From Prorocentrum cordatum (Eukaryota; Sar; Dinophyceae; Prorocentrales; Prorocentraceae), in assembly GCA_963575745.1 (NCBI GenBank), contig CAUYUJ010016368.1, forward strand, positions 125,764 through 189,763: a stretch of DNA of 64,000 nucleotides. The letters are read 5' to 3'. The stretch's first letter is position 1, and each line of letters begins with the position of its first letter. Under the pieces are notes generated by a model. It was given only the letters and a program-made list of their open reading frames with translations. It did not search any database and had not been told where the DNA came from. The position numbers were made by a program, and so were the translations under genes. Shown here piece by piece: positions 29,865 to 39,789 of the stretch.

Positions 29865-30938
29865 ATGGGGCGCGCGCGGCCCTTCTCGTGGTGCAAGCAG
29901 TGTGGCGATTGGGCGTTCAACTTCCGCATCATCGCCAACGACGGCAAGTGCGCGAAGTGCAACATCGTCGTCGACCTCTTCAAGCGCAGCGGCCCGTCGT
30001 CCTCCCCCAAGAAGCCGCCTTGGGCCAAGGACGTGCCGCCGCCTGAGGACCCCGTTGTCCTGCTCCAGAAGCTCGCCTCCATCCCCGCCCTCGCGGGGGC
30101 CCACCAGGCGCTCGTGGACCTTGAGACCACGTGCGCCGCGTCCCTGGTCAAGCAGCGGACCCCGCAGCAGGATGCCAACTTCACAGCGCAGAATCTTCAG
30201 AAGAAGGAGGCCGCCCTACGGAGGGCAGCAGACGCCCAGGTCGCAGCTGAGGCGGCCCCCGAGAGAGCCAAGGACAACGTGCTGGTGGCCACCGGGGAGG
30301 CCATCGCGGCCCGCGAGGCCAACGACAAGGCGATCGCGGCCCTGTCCATCTCCGTCGGCAAGGCTCCAGCGCAGCCAGCCCCACCAGAGGGCTACACCGC
30401 CGACGGCAAGAAGATTCTGCTTGCAATCAAGGAGGCCGATGTCGCCGACAACCTCGAGGAGTTCGACGAGACCCAGCAGGAGACCCTCCGCAGCCTCAAG
30501 AAGGAGATGGACGCGCACGTCGCCCAGGTCCAGGCGCTGCAGGAGACTGTGGCCAACACCCTCAAGACGGTCCAGGAGATCCGCGCCGCCCCAGCCAAGC
30601 GGCTGCGCGGCGCCGACGGCGTCGGCCGCCAGGGCCCAGGCGCGGAGCAGGCAGCCCGCGACGCGGCCCCAGCGGCGGGCGCCTCAGCGGCTGCGCCTTC
30701 GGCTGGCAGCGCCGCAGCCCCCTCGGCCGACCCCGCTGAGGCCGCCGCGGCCCGCGAGACAGCCAAGACCCAGCTGGTCGAGGCGCTCGCGGCGGCCAAG
30801 GAGCGTGCTGAGCAGCGTGCCTCTGCTGCTGAAGATGCGGTGGCTCCTGCTAGCGGCCGCGGGCGCGGCAGCGGCGGCAGGGCCGCCGCAGCAGGCAAAG
30901 GCGCTGGCGGCAGAGGCGGGCGCGGGGTGGGCTCCTAG
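29865..30938 (+). CDS. LINE-2 ORF1 protein: zinc ribbon, coiled coil, Gly/Arg tail
   Basis: 357 residues, intact. Residues 10-32 form a CX2C-X15-CX2C zinc ribbon (Cys10, Cys13, Cys29, Cys32; CKQCGDW and GKCAKC). Residues about 75-240 are Ala/Glu/Lys/Gln-rich and helical, likely a coiled coil for multimerisation. An Ala/Pro linker leads to a basic RGRGSGGRAAA and GGRGGRG tail suited to RNA binding. This fits the nucleic-acid chaperone role of LINE ORF1 proteins. ATG 29865 lies 131 nt after the spliced leader; an earlier ATG at 29734 is in another frame whose product shows no domain. It overlaps the apparent start of ORF2 (ATG 30835, +1 frame) by about 100 nt. Confidence 0.75.
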   Translation: MGRARPFSWCKQCGDWAFNFRIIANDGKCAKCNIVVDLFKRSGPSSSPKKPPWAKDVPPPEDPVVLLQKLASIPALAGAHQALVDLETTCAASLVKQRTPQQDANFTAQNLQKKEAALRRAADAQVAAEAAPERAKDNVLVATGEAIAAREANDKAIAALSISVGKAPAQPAPPEGYTADGKKILLAIKEADVADNLEEFDETQQETLRSLKKEMDAHVAQVQALQETVANTLKTVQEIRAAPAKRLRGADGVGRQGPGAEQAARDAAPAAGASAAAPSAGSAAAPSADPAEAAAARETAKTQLVEALAAAKERAEQRASAAEDAVAPASGRGRGSGGRAAAAGKGAGGRGGRGVGS

Positions 30939-32116
30939 CCAGGACGCCCGCGTCTTCTTCGCCAGCATCTCCGAGTGGGGCCCGCGCTCGGAGAGTTTCA
31001 TGACGGCCCAAAGCAGAGCAGTATGAGATGATTGGCTTCGCTGAGACTCACCTGCGGGGTGAGCGCCTGGAGAGGATGATCGTCAACATGTCCAAGGATG
31101 GTTGGAAGACAGCTGCCACACCTTCAGTCCCCACGGGCCGCTCTCAGTCGGGCACCACTGGAGGCGAGGCGATGTTGTGCAAGAAGACGCTCGCCACCAC
31201 GTCGTTCGAGGGCTGGGGGCAGGCGCAGCTGTCCAAGTCGTCCAAGGACCCCTTCGTGGGGTTCTGCCCGGTGACGTGGCGCACCAAGGTCGGCAACCTC
31301 GTGGTGGTCGCCGCCTGCCTGCAGCCCAAGTTCGGATTTCGCGGCCCGCATAAACGGATGCCAATACGATTGGCGGCGTTTCTTCGACTCATTGCAGACC
31401 CATGGATAGTGCTTGGCGATTGGAACAACCTGCCCGAGGATTGGAAGAAGAACCAATGGCTAAAGCAGCTAGGAGGCTCGTTGCTGCTGCCGTCCAACGC
31501 CGGGACGACCTGCAACCTGGGCAGAGGCACGCTCATCGACTACGGCATCGTGCGGTCCGACCTGCGCGGCTCCCTCAAGCTTGGGGCTGTCTCCGAGGCG
31601 CCGTGGAAGACCCACGTCGGCCTCGCCTTGTCGATCTGCGGCGGCAAGGACAGCTGGTGGAGCCGCGTCATCCAGATGCCGCGTGGGCTCCCGACCGTGC
31701 CCCGCCCTCGGAAGACACCTGGCCCAAACAGTAAGCGGCAGCGTGCTCTCACTACTCGGTCGCAGCGTCGTGCCCAGCTCGACCACCGACTTCAGGAGGC
31801 CTACGACGAGCTCTACAACAACGACGACGATGAGGCGGTCGTCGCTCCCTCGGTCTGTTTCGCCATCCCACTCGACCTCTGGCATAGAGCCCGTGGCATC
31901 CAATTAGAAGTGGCCAGCAGCGCCACCGTGCATCCAGATGGCAGCCCAGTCCTTCAGCAGGGGCTTCGCGGTGCTGCACATCTTCCCACTCCAAACCCTT
32001 TTATCGGATTCCACATCGAACTCAGGCCTCAGTACTACGCTCGACGACTTCGACGTCGACCCCATGGACGAGATCGACGACTTCGTCAGCGACGCTGCAG
32101 CTGCTGGCACTATTGA
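30835..32116 (+). pseudogene. LINE-2 ORF2, endonuclease part, frame-broken
   Basis: The reading starts near ATG 30835 (frame 1), continues to ARVFFASISEWGPRSESF, and breaks near 31020 where the frame must change; 31028-32116 then carries the rest. Endonuclease motifs: GFAETHLRG with the catalytic Glu, WIVLGDWNNLP with Asp and Asn, GTLIDYGIV with Asp, and THVGLAL with His. After about 31900 this frame leaves the homologous reading and the RT frame takes over. Family: AP-like exonuclease-endonuclease-phosphatase of LINEs, which nicks target DNA. Given the (TCC)n flanks it may prefer microsatellite DNA. Confidence 0.75.
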
Positions 32117-35100
32117 GGGGAGCGCTAGGGATTCGACCCCCAGCGCTCCGCTCCTCATAGGACCAAGCCAGGCAGCTGCTACAGCTTCGGCGGCGGCCAC
32201 GACGGCTACAGCAGGCTCCAGGACGGCAACAGCATCGGCTACGTCACCACTTGGCGCTCGTCCAACAGCAGTACAGCTCAAGTTGATGGACCATTTCCTC
32301 CTGGACAGGAATGAGAGCGTCAAGCAGCTGATCGCCAAGGCCTACCACGAGTGGATATCTGCGGTCGAGACAGCCACTGTCGAGCACCACGGCATCCCGC
32401 AGGACTTTCAGGCGCGGCATTGTGGTAGAGGACGTGGTTACATGATAGTCTGGAATCGTTCGAGCGCCACCCCTGCACGGGCTCATGTGCGTCACCAGCT
32501 TTCGGAGTGGTGGCACTTGGCTTCGACCCTGCTCGTTCGTTACCAGTCCATTCGCCGACGCGGAGCCACCGCCGAATCGGTCTCACTCAGCAAGAAGTTT
32601 AACGAGCTGTTCCAGGCTGCCCTCGACAACGAACTCCAGAAACCTTTCGCTCAGGACGCCGATGGAGTATTCACATCATGGACAGCCGCAGTGGCCAATC
32701 TCGACCAGCAGGGAGAACGCGAGATTTCCGAGCTCATCGAGATATTAGAACGTTTTCTCAACAGGGCAGTGAGCAAGGCACTGTCAGACGGGCGCAGTGC
32801 TTTCGGCAAGTGGGCGCTCAAGATGTGGCGTGACTCTCCTGGTGCGCTCCACCGCCATGTCAAACCCCCAACCATCGTTCGCGACGAGCATACTGACGCT
32901 GAGGGGAACACTTACGCCACTCCGTGCCAGATCATGGACCGACGCGCCGACTCGTGGAAGAAGGTTTGGACCGACTCGGCAGCTACCCAGACCTCCATCC
33001 TGGACGGGCTCAAGGTCGTCATGTCCATGGCCAAGCAGGAGGACTTGGATCCCATCGCGCTCGAGCAGCTCGACACCGTGGTCGGCCGCCTCAACGCCAA
33101 GAAGGCCAAGGGCATAGACGCCGTGGGGCCGATTGAGATCCAGCGGCTGCCCATCCCCGCCAGGCAGGAGTTGGTCCAGCTCTACAGCCGCGTCGAGGAG
33201 GAGGGCATGTGGCCGCCCCAGCTCTTCGCGGTGCTTGGCGCAGTAGCGCCGAAGGCCAGGGGGGGCGACCGCATCCTCGGCCGGCTCCCATTCTTTATGA
33301 AGTTATGGTCCAAGATACGCTACCCACTATTGGAGGAGTGGAGCGAAGGTTTATCGGAGTTTTGGGACACGGCAGTCCGAGGTTCCTCTTCCCTCCAGGC
33401 GGCGCTCGTCAGGTGCTGCATGGACGAGTGTTGTAGCATCATGAATATTGCAAGCGGGACCATACTGCTGGACCTGGAGAAGTTCTACGACAGCATCTCC
33501 AGCCCATTGCTCTGCAAGGCTGGCCTGCGACAAGGCTTCCCAGCGATCATCCTGGCCCTGGAGCTCCAGATGTCCCCGGCGCCGAGGTATCTCCGTGAGA
33601 GGCAATGGGCGTCCAGAGAAATACTTCCCACCAAGTCACTTGTGGCTGGGTCGCCCCACGGAGGCAAGCTGGCGAAGGCCATGCTGGGGCCCCTCCTTCA
33701 CTCTGCTCATCTTCGCTTTCAGCACAGCATCATGATGAGGACTTCAATTGATGACACGATCATCCGAGCTAAAGGCACTGCCAGAGCCGTGACCGACACA
33801 CTGATCCAGGCTGGAGTTTATGTCGGGCAGCTGATGCAGAAGGATGCTCAGCTTGTCGTGTCCGACAAGACCGTCGCCGTCGCCTCCAGCGCCGCCACGT
33901 CCACGGAGATCGCCAGAGGTCTCCAGCGACAAGGCACTCCCGCCCGCGCTGTCATGACTGCAGTCGACCTGGGGTGCGACGTGGGCGCTGGACTTTCTCG
34001 AGTTCGGCTCAAGGCTCGTGACGGAAGGAAGAAGGCAGCCATGCGGACCAAGGCCATCGCCAAGGTCCGCCGCATCGCGAGGCGACGGCGAGTCTCGCAG
34101 GGATTGTGGCGCACAGGCAGTCTACCTCATGCCGTCTACGGCCACCAGCTGATGGGACTGCCCGAATACGAGATCACCAACCTCCGACGCCAAGCTGGGC
34201 GGACAGTGGCAGGGAGCGGCCCAGGCCGCTGTTTGACTACCACTCTTGCTACGACGCTCGGCTACGGCGACCCTGCGCATTCGATGCGCAGGCAGCAGTT
34301 GTCCACGTGGCTCCAGATGTGGCTACAGCGCCCCGAGCTGCACCCGCGCATCCAGAAGGCGTGGGAGCTCGTCGCGCCTCGACTGCGGCGAGCTGGGCAG
34401 CGGAAGTGGCGCATCGTCAAGGGGCCCGTGAGCGCCACGATCGCCACGCTGATGGACTTGAGCTGGGACCCCGTGTCGGCAACGCACTGGGACACCGACG
34501 CGGGGCGCTCGTGGCTCATCCCCTCCGCCGCCGACGACAGCTTCGACGAGATGACCAGCGACTTCTCGGCCATCCTCGACGACGTCAGCTGCTCGATCGA
34601 CAAGAAGCTGTGGGCCAAGGCGTCCCAGCATGAGGCTGCTGAGGACCTCAGACAAGGCGCTGACGTGCTGCGCGTGGCCCGCGAGATCGAGAGGTTCGGC
34701 AAGGCCGACGAGCACGGCCTGGTCGGGCTCACCGTCGCGGTCACCACTGGCGGACAGTGGCCCCGCGCCCGCCTTCGAGCTGCTGGGTGCGAGGTGGCGC
34801 CCACGTGCGGCAGGTGCGGCCTTGCAGAAGAAACGTTGTGCCATCGTGTCTGGAGCTGTCCAATGAACAGCGGTCACAAGGACTACGACGACAGCTCCTA
34901 CCTGGAGGAGGAGGCGCGGATCAACCGTGAGGCGAGCCCGTCCTTGTGGCTCCGCGGCGTTCCGAGCCGCGCCGACACCTGCCCAGTCTTCGATGAAGAA
35001 AAGCAGCCCGTGCACATATCTTTCGGCTGCTTCGCCTCCGCACCCCGCGATGCCGAGGGTTTCGTCTGTGTGTTCGGTGACGGCTCGGGGGGTGAGTACT

Positions 35101-35306
35101 CCGACGACCCTCGGCGTCGCAGGGTTGGAGCTGCTATTGTCGCTCTCGAGGGCGGTGCGTTCGCTTGGCAGCCGTGCGCGGGTTTCGGGATCACGGTTCC
35201 AGGTAAATCCCAGACCGCCCCCCGTGCTGAGCTCACAGCTTTCGCTGAGGCCCTCGAGAGAACGGTCGGCAAATTAAGATATTACCGACCACCCCCCCCA
35301 TCCTGA
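31938..35306 (+). pseudogene. LINE-2 ORF2, reverse transcriptase and start of RNase H, frame-broken
   Basis: 1122 residues in one frame. An acidic linker (LDDFDVDPMDEIDDF) precedes the RT. Motif A is ILLDLEKFYDS with Asp512. A GSPHGGKLAKAML turn follows. Motif C is SIDD with Asp605/Asp606, where most LINEs have an aromatic or Phe-Ala before the pair. A C-x2-C-x8-H-x4-C knuckle (TCGRCGLAEETLCHRVWSC, Cys957, Cys960, His969, Cys974) precedes RNase H, which begins FVCVFGDGSGG with Asp1048 and has APRAELTAF with its Glu. The frame ends at 35304 just after an 8-C run; two small indels near 35275-35299 separate it from the rest of RNase H. Confidence 0.85.
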
Positions 35307-36130
35307 AGGTCTGGTCCCAAGGCAAGTGCGGGGGCTACGTGCGGAATCAAGACCTTTGGACCAAAATCTTTAGGGCCTCCGAGGGGAGGGGCGCGGATAT
35401 AATCGTTGAGTGGACCCCGTCTCACGTTTCGGTCGATGAGATGAACGTAACCGGCGAGAGCGAAGTTTTCCGTGTCTTCGGCAACGAATGCGCCGATGTG
35501 CTCGCTGGCAGGGCCGCCCGTCTGAATTGGAGTCTGGTCAAGATCGGTTTTGTCCCTGAGACCGACCGCAGAGATGCTGAGTCGGCGCTCATCCGCAGGC
35601 GGGCTCAGAGAGCTCTCGAGCAGTCGGCGTCCGTCGATCCCTGGAACGCGACTCGCCCTGAGCTTCCTGAGGTGCCCTTCGTCCCAGCGTTGGCCCGCGT
35701 CCTCCGTGTCTCCGCCCACGAGTGGCGGAAGATCGGGCCCAAGTTCGTTTGTCTGTGCTGCTCTCGTTGCGAAGCGAGAGCTACCATCAAAGCTGCCGCT
35801 CTCTCTTCCTGCCAGGCCAGGCCTCTGGGGGACGGCATTGCCCCGCTGCGAGGTCCCCAGGAGATTGGAGGTTCGCCGCTCCACCTCTCCCACCGCCTCC
35901 AGTTTGGGGGGCGCTACGGGCTCACCTTTTGCAGTGCCTGTGGCAAGACCGCCACGTGTGACCCCAGATGGCTTGTTGGCCGATGCACCCCGAGCCCCAA
36001 GGGTGATCAGAATCTCAAGAGAATTCGCGAGGGGCGTTATCCTCATCCAGGGGGCCCGCCCAGCCATGTCCGAGACACTGAGCTCGCCCGCCTCGCGCGG
36101 CCGCCCGTCGTGGAGTCGACGCAGGACTGC
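35307..36130 (+). pseudogene. LINE-2 ORF2, end of RNase H and C-terminal Cys cluster
   Basis: In another frame than the RT segment. It reads LKVWSQGKCGG, then IIVEWTPSHVSVDE with the RNase H His and GNECADVLAG with the last Asp. After about 90 residues comes a Cys cluster: FVCLCCSRCEARATIKAAAL with LSSC, then FCSACGKTATCDPRW with VGRC, perhaps a zinc domain for nucleic-acid binding. No stop is met before the (TCC)n tract, so the original terminator may be lost or lie in another frame. Confidence 0.75.
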
Positions 36131-36220
36131 CGAGGGGAGGGGGGGGGGGGTCTCGAGCTCGGTTTTGTATTCTTTCTCTTTAAGACTTCTGCTGTCTTTC
36201 ATGCTCGCATTCCTCGCATT

Positions 36221-36313
36221 CCTCCTCCTCCTCCTCCTCCTCCTCCTCCTCCTCCTCCTCCTCCTTCCCCCTCCTCCTCCTCCCCCTCCTCCTCCTCTTC
36301 CTCCTCCTCCTCC
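36221..36313. repeat. (TCC)n tract, right flank of LINE-2
   Basis: Continues directly from the LINE 3' end and is followed by CGCTCCGACAGCACGTGCC, which in unit 2 follows the single uninterrupted (TCC)n. Confidence 0.95.
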
Positions 36314-36498
36314 AACCCCCCTTCCAGGACCCTTCCACCCGCTCCGACAGCACGTGCCCAACCCCCACAGCGGATCCAGGGGGGGGCGATTGTTGCCCCA
36401 TTCAGAGTATCGCTCCCTTGGGCGGGCCGAAGAGCACCTCCCTCTCGAGAACGCTTCGCGCATCCCCACTGGCCCCTTCGGACACGATGCCCAGACAG

Positions 36499-36692
36499 AA
36501 CCACGCCGTATGGTGAGCCAGTGGGGGTTAGGGGTGACCGCGCGGTTTCGGGATTCCGGTCGTTCTCTGAGGATGAATTGGGAGACCGGGGCCTCCAGAG
36601 TCCCAAAACGGTGCGGTGGCCGACCGTGCGGCGAGGCTTTTGGAGATTCCGAGGTCACCGTACGGTCTGTCACCACGCGGTTTTGAGACCCC
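36499..36692. mobile_element. MITE family B relative, unit 1
   Basis: Shares with 22496-22712 the series GTATGGTGAG, GGTCGTTCTCTGAGG, GGGGCCTCCAGAGTCCCAAA, GACCGTGCGGCGAGG and GGTCTGTCACC. Edges are diverged. Unit 2 copy at 50598-50790. Confidence 0.7.
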
Positions 36693-37951
36693 CACCGCTG
36701 ATCCTCCGTGGGCGTATCCGGCTGCCTGCGGCAAGTTCCGCCACGATGCGGAGGGCGAGTTGAGACAACGGTAGTTGGCCCCCGAGGGGGCCCTCGTCGC
36801 CACGGCTGGACGCAGCTTGGATCGTCGGTGCGCTGATACCTTGGGAGGTGTCTGGGGACCGATTTTGTTGATCTGCTGTTGTCCCAACTCGCCTTGCGCC
36901 GAGCCACCGTGCCAGCGCAGCTCTCTGTTTGGCGACGCGGCGCCGACCTGGAGTCCGACTTCGAAGAGAGAAACTGCATCAGTGACCAAAGCATAGGAAA
37001 GTACATAACCCTAGGACCTAGGAAGCATTCAGTACCCCCCCATCACCAGAGGAAATTGCCACGCTTCCGCCACCAGGGCCAGGGCGGAAGCGATACCCCC
37101 CGTGGAGTCCCGCGACCCAAGTTCCCCTGGGCGTGCAGCAGGAGCAGGAGGGGGGGTCCAACGACGAGCGTCCTATGGATCCCGGAAATCATCTCGCCAG
37201 GCGCTCAGAGATGGGGAGTTGCGTCAGATTCGAAGGCGGTTGCTTTGAGATCACATCTGGGGCTCATTTGAGATTCCTTGGGCGATGCTGTTCAAAAACC
37301 TTGCTTAAGTAAAGAACAAGTTCATTCAGTGAGACATGCTCGTATCGTTGTTGTTGTGCTGGTTTCATTTTGTTGCTGTCCCCACCCCATAATCGTTGGG
37401 TGCAGATGTTGTATGGGCGGTTGCGACGAAGAGCTATGCCTTCGTAAATGGTTAAAGATGTTATCAATAGTTTTACTGTTTTGTCGTTCGTATCACTACG
37501 GGCAGTTCTGAAGTTCTTAGCACACACTTTAATTTCCCACGCCATTCCCCCGATTTCATCCGTCGTCACATATTTTCATACACACAATGCTCCGACCAAC
37601 AACCCTTTGAGGGCAGTACCACGCGCTAATAGTTCTAATCAATCAGTATAGATAGTATGGCGTTCAATCGGTCTTTGGGTTATTCTTTGTAGAACAGAAA
37701 TGCTGATATATCTGCGATACCTCTCAGTGGACTCTCCCATATGGTCCCCTGAAATTGGCCACTGCCTGCAATTAGATCGCATTCGAGATTGCCTACGTCT
37801 ACGCGAGCCCGCGTTTTCCAAATTCCTAAAATTCCTCTGGGGGTCCTTATTGAGTTTCCGTTGGGATTCTTTCTGGGATTTTTTGAGGCCGAGCATAATC
37901 AGTTTACGGTATAGCCGAGGGGGGGGGCATCGTTCGCTTCCCAGGTTTAAG
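36693..37951. other. Spacer with AT-rich island (37290-37720), unit 1
   Basis: 36693-37289 is GC-rich with no gene; it holds one copy of the 50-bp block GCCAGCGCAGCTCTCTGTTT followed by GGCGACGCGGCGCCGAC (36912-36962), repeated at about 38131-38171. 37290-37720 is distinctly AT-rich with GTTGTTGTTG and several short inverted motifs, and shows no gene. Unit 2 equivalent: 50791-52043. Confidence 0.5.
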
Positions 37952-38085
37952 CTTTCGGCGTTTCGCGCTCTTTTCTCGGATCGGCGCTGAACCCCCCCAA
38001 TGGCGGCGCCTCTGGCGCCGCCCTCTGGCGCGCTCCTCGCGCCAGGGAGGGGGGTCCAGCGCCGATCCAAGAAGTCCGCACGGAC
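37952..38085. mobile_element. MITE family C, diverged copy, unit 1
   Basis: Arms TTTTCTCGGATCGGCGCTGA and TCCAGCGCCGATCCAAGAAG around GGCGCCTCTGGCGCC. Sister copy at 52044-52178. Confidence 0.75.
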
Positions 38086-38203
38086 CCTTGACATTCTATG
38101 TCTATGCAGTCTTCTGCTCCTCGAGTGCCAGCGCAACACTCTGTGTGGCGACGCGGCGCCGACATGGAGTCTGATTGTCTCCACCCCAGCATCGCTGGTT
38201 CAT

Positions 38204-38280
38204 CGCCTCCGCCTCCGCCTCCGCCTCCGCCTCCGCCTCCTCCTCCTCCTCCTCCTCCTCCTCCTCCTCCTCCTCCTCCC
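38204..38280. repeat. (CTCCGC)n/(TCC)n tract
   Basis: Hexamer CTCCGC passing into TCC. Sister at 52298-52377, with a different hexamer count. Confidence 0.9.
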
Positions 38281-38283
38281 CGT

Positions 38284-38410
38284 GCATGCGTCGACGATGT
38301 GGTGCGATACTCCGTCCGACCTGCTCCGACACCAGGTGGGCGGCCTCCGCGCCCCGAGATCCGACGCCTCGATCGACTGCACCGTGCAACACATGTGGCA
38401 CCTCTCGCCT
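38284..38410 (+). CDS. Candidate exon, unit 1, unrecognised
   Basis: Reads VHASTMWCDTPSDLLRHQVG, then GLRAPRSDASIDCTVQHMWH and LSPG, with strong GC at third positions. Preceded by a pyrimidine tract and followed by GGGGTGGGC, a possible donor. Unit 2 (52380-52508) keeps the frame with one replacement (Thr to Pro). No domain recognised and no linked exon established. Confidence 0.25.
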
Positions 38411-39104
38411 GGGGTGGGCCTCTCGCCGGGGGCGGGCTTCTCGTGAGGCCTGCCTGGCCTGGGCCGTGTTGGGGCTGCCTTGGGCACGCGCGGGGCCGTC
38501 TTGGGGCCCTCGTGGGCCGTCCTGTTGCCATCTTGGGCCTCTCGCTGCCGCGTGCGGTGGTCCTGGGTGCCTCCCACAGGGCTCGGCAAACATGACTGAC
38601 GGTTCTTGTGCTCGGTGCTTGCGTGGTCGGCGCTGCTTCAGTTTTGGCACGAGGTACTTTGCCTGACGCAGGGGTGCCCGAAATCCGACATTACCCTCAC
38701 AGCGTTGAAGAACGCGTTTTCTGACACGTGCTCGAGTTATCGAGCGGTTCGATTTTGAAAGGCGTGTCAATCTATGTTTGACCAGGCTTGTATGGTCCAT
38801 CTTGCGGCTCTCTGGAGCTGTCCCAGGCCCCTCCTGTGCCGTAGTGGAGCCCTCTTTGGGTTGTCCCTGGCCGGCTAGGGGGGTCTTTTTCGGGTCCTCA
38901 TTGGTATTTTTTTGTTTCTTCGAAAGCTCGGTCAGAGCCATCTTGAGCCGACCGGGAAACGCACACTTTTTAAAGACCTGAGGGGATCGTTCTTGTTTTT
39001 TGCATGATTTCGGACTTCCCGGAAGGACGTCTGGGAAGTCTTTGACCCTTCTTGGGGTCCTCGGGGGCTGTATGTCGGGAGCCGAAACATGGCATAAGCA
39101 TAAC
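38411..39104. other. Spacer without recognised gene, unit 1
   Basis: Degenerate GGGCCGTCTTGGGGCC tract and unremarkable sequence. Unit 2 equivalent at 52509-53200. Confidence 0.5.
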
Positions 39105-39238
39105 AACTCGGAGGTCCGCGCGGATTTCTTGCGTCCGCGCTGCACCCCCCCCTCCCTGGCGCGCGGAAGGGGCGGCGCCGGAGGCGCCGCCCAGGGGCCC
39201 CCGCGCCGCTCCGAGACATCCGCGCGGACCTCCGAGTT
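39105..39238. mobile_element. MITE family C, best-preserved copy, 134 bp, unit 1
   Basis: Perfect 21-bp terminal inverted repeats: AACTCGGAGGTCCGCGCGGA plus T at 39105-39125 and its complement at 39218-39238. Interior has GGCGGCGCCGGAGGCGCCGC. Sister at 53201-53333. No clear target duplication. Confidence 0.85.
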
Positions 39239-39417
39239 TTTTCGTGTTCCCGTCATTGTTCGTTCCCCCGGTATGGTGATGTGTTGGCGGACTCGGTTGC
39301 CTTCCTGCGCCGTGCCGGAAGGCTTGGGCAGCTGCAGAGAGCCTCGGGGAGATGCCGGGGCCCGCCCAGGGAGCCTCGTCAGGGAGAGGTGCTGCATGCA
39401 CCAATCGTGTGGCAGGG

Positions 39418-39550
39418 GTCGACCCAGACGTTGTCTTGGCGATTTCGTGGGCCGTTTTCGTTTCGGTGCCGTTTCGCAGCAGAGGCGCATGGAAGACAGC
39501 ACGACGGGAGCCGAACACAAAAGAAGACGATAACGAACAACGCCGTCTAG
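39418..39550. repeat. Family E repeat, 5' part, unit 1
   Basis: GTCTTGGCGATTTCGTGGGC, CGTTTTCGTTTCGGTGCCG and TTCGCAGCAGAGGCG match 24300-24400. Sister at 53512-53643. Confidence 0.7.
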
Positions 39551-39599
39551 GGCTACCCCTGAAGCGTGGGTGGGCGGGCGGGTCGTACGAAGATTTCAG

Positions 39600-39770
39600 A
39601 CCCCCGACAGCACTCGGCGTTCTAGCACGCCTCGACGCGACAGGGGTCGCAGTGGCGGATTTGTTGGTCCGCAGGCTGCGCGGGGCCCTGCGGCTTGCCC
39701 GACCTCCGACGCTCACGCCTACGCGGCCAATTTGGGGAACTGTAGAGTGTCTTCGAATTGGGTGTTTTTT
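39600..39770 (+). CDS. Candidate exon, unit 1, unrecognised
   Basis: Reads TALGVLARLDATGVAVADLL, VRRLRGALRLARPP and PIWGTVECLRIGCF. The unit 2 version (53692-53862) differs by one in-frame 3-bp indel and several replacements but keeps the frame. No known domain, no start. Confidence 0.22.
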
Positions 39771-39789
39771 GAAGATTCTCCAGGCTGAC

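Larger units (their letters stand above)
29712..36220 (+). mobile_element. LINE-2: full-length non-LTR retrotransposon capped by a spliced leader
   Basis: Bounded on both sides by (TCC)n. Order: 22-nt spliced leader (29712-29733), leader, ORF1 with zinc ribbon and coiled coil (29865-30938), broken ORF2 with endonuclease, RT, zinc finger, RNase H and a C-terminal Cys cluster, then a short T-rich 3' end (GTATTCTTTCTCTTTAAG) and (TCC)n. Unit 2 at 50100-50430 is the empty site. It is a different lineage from LINE-1: ORF sequences, RT motif C and tail differ. At least three frame breaks make it inactive now. Confidence 0.9.

Noticed and set aside
29734-31026. 430-codon frame starting right after the spliced leader
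   Set aside because: It overlaps ORF1 in another phase and is a Pro/Arg/Ser shadow for most of its length; only its last part (after 30835) is taken as the start of ORF2.
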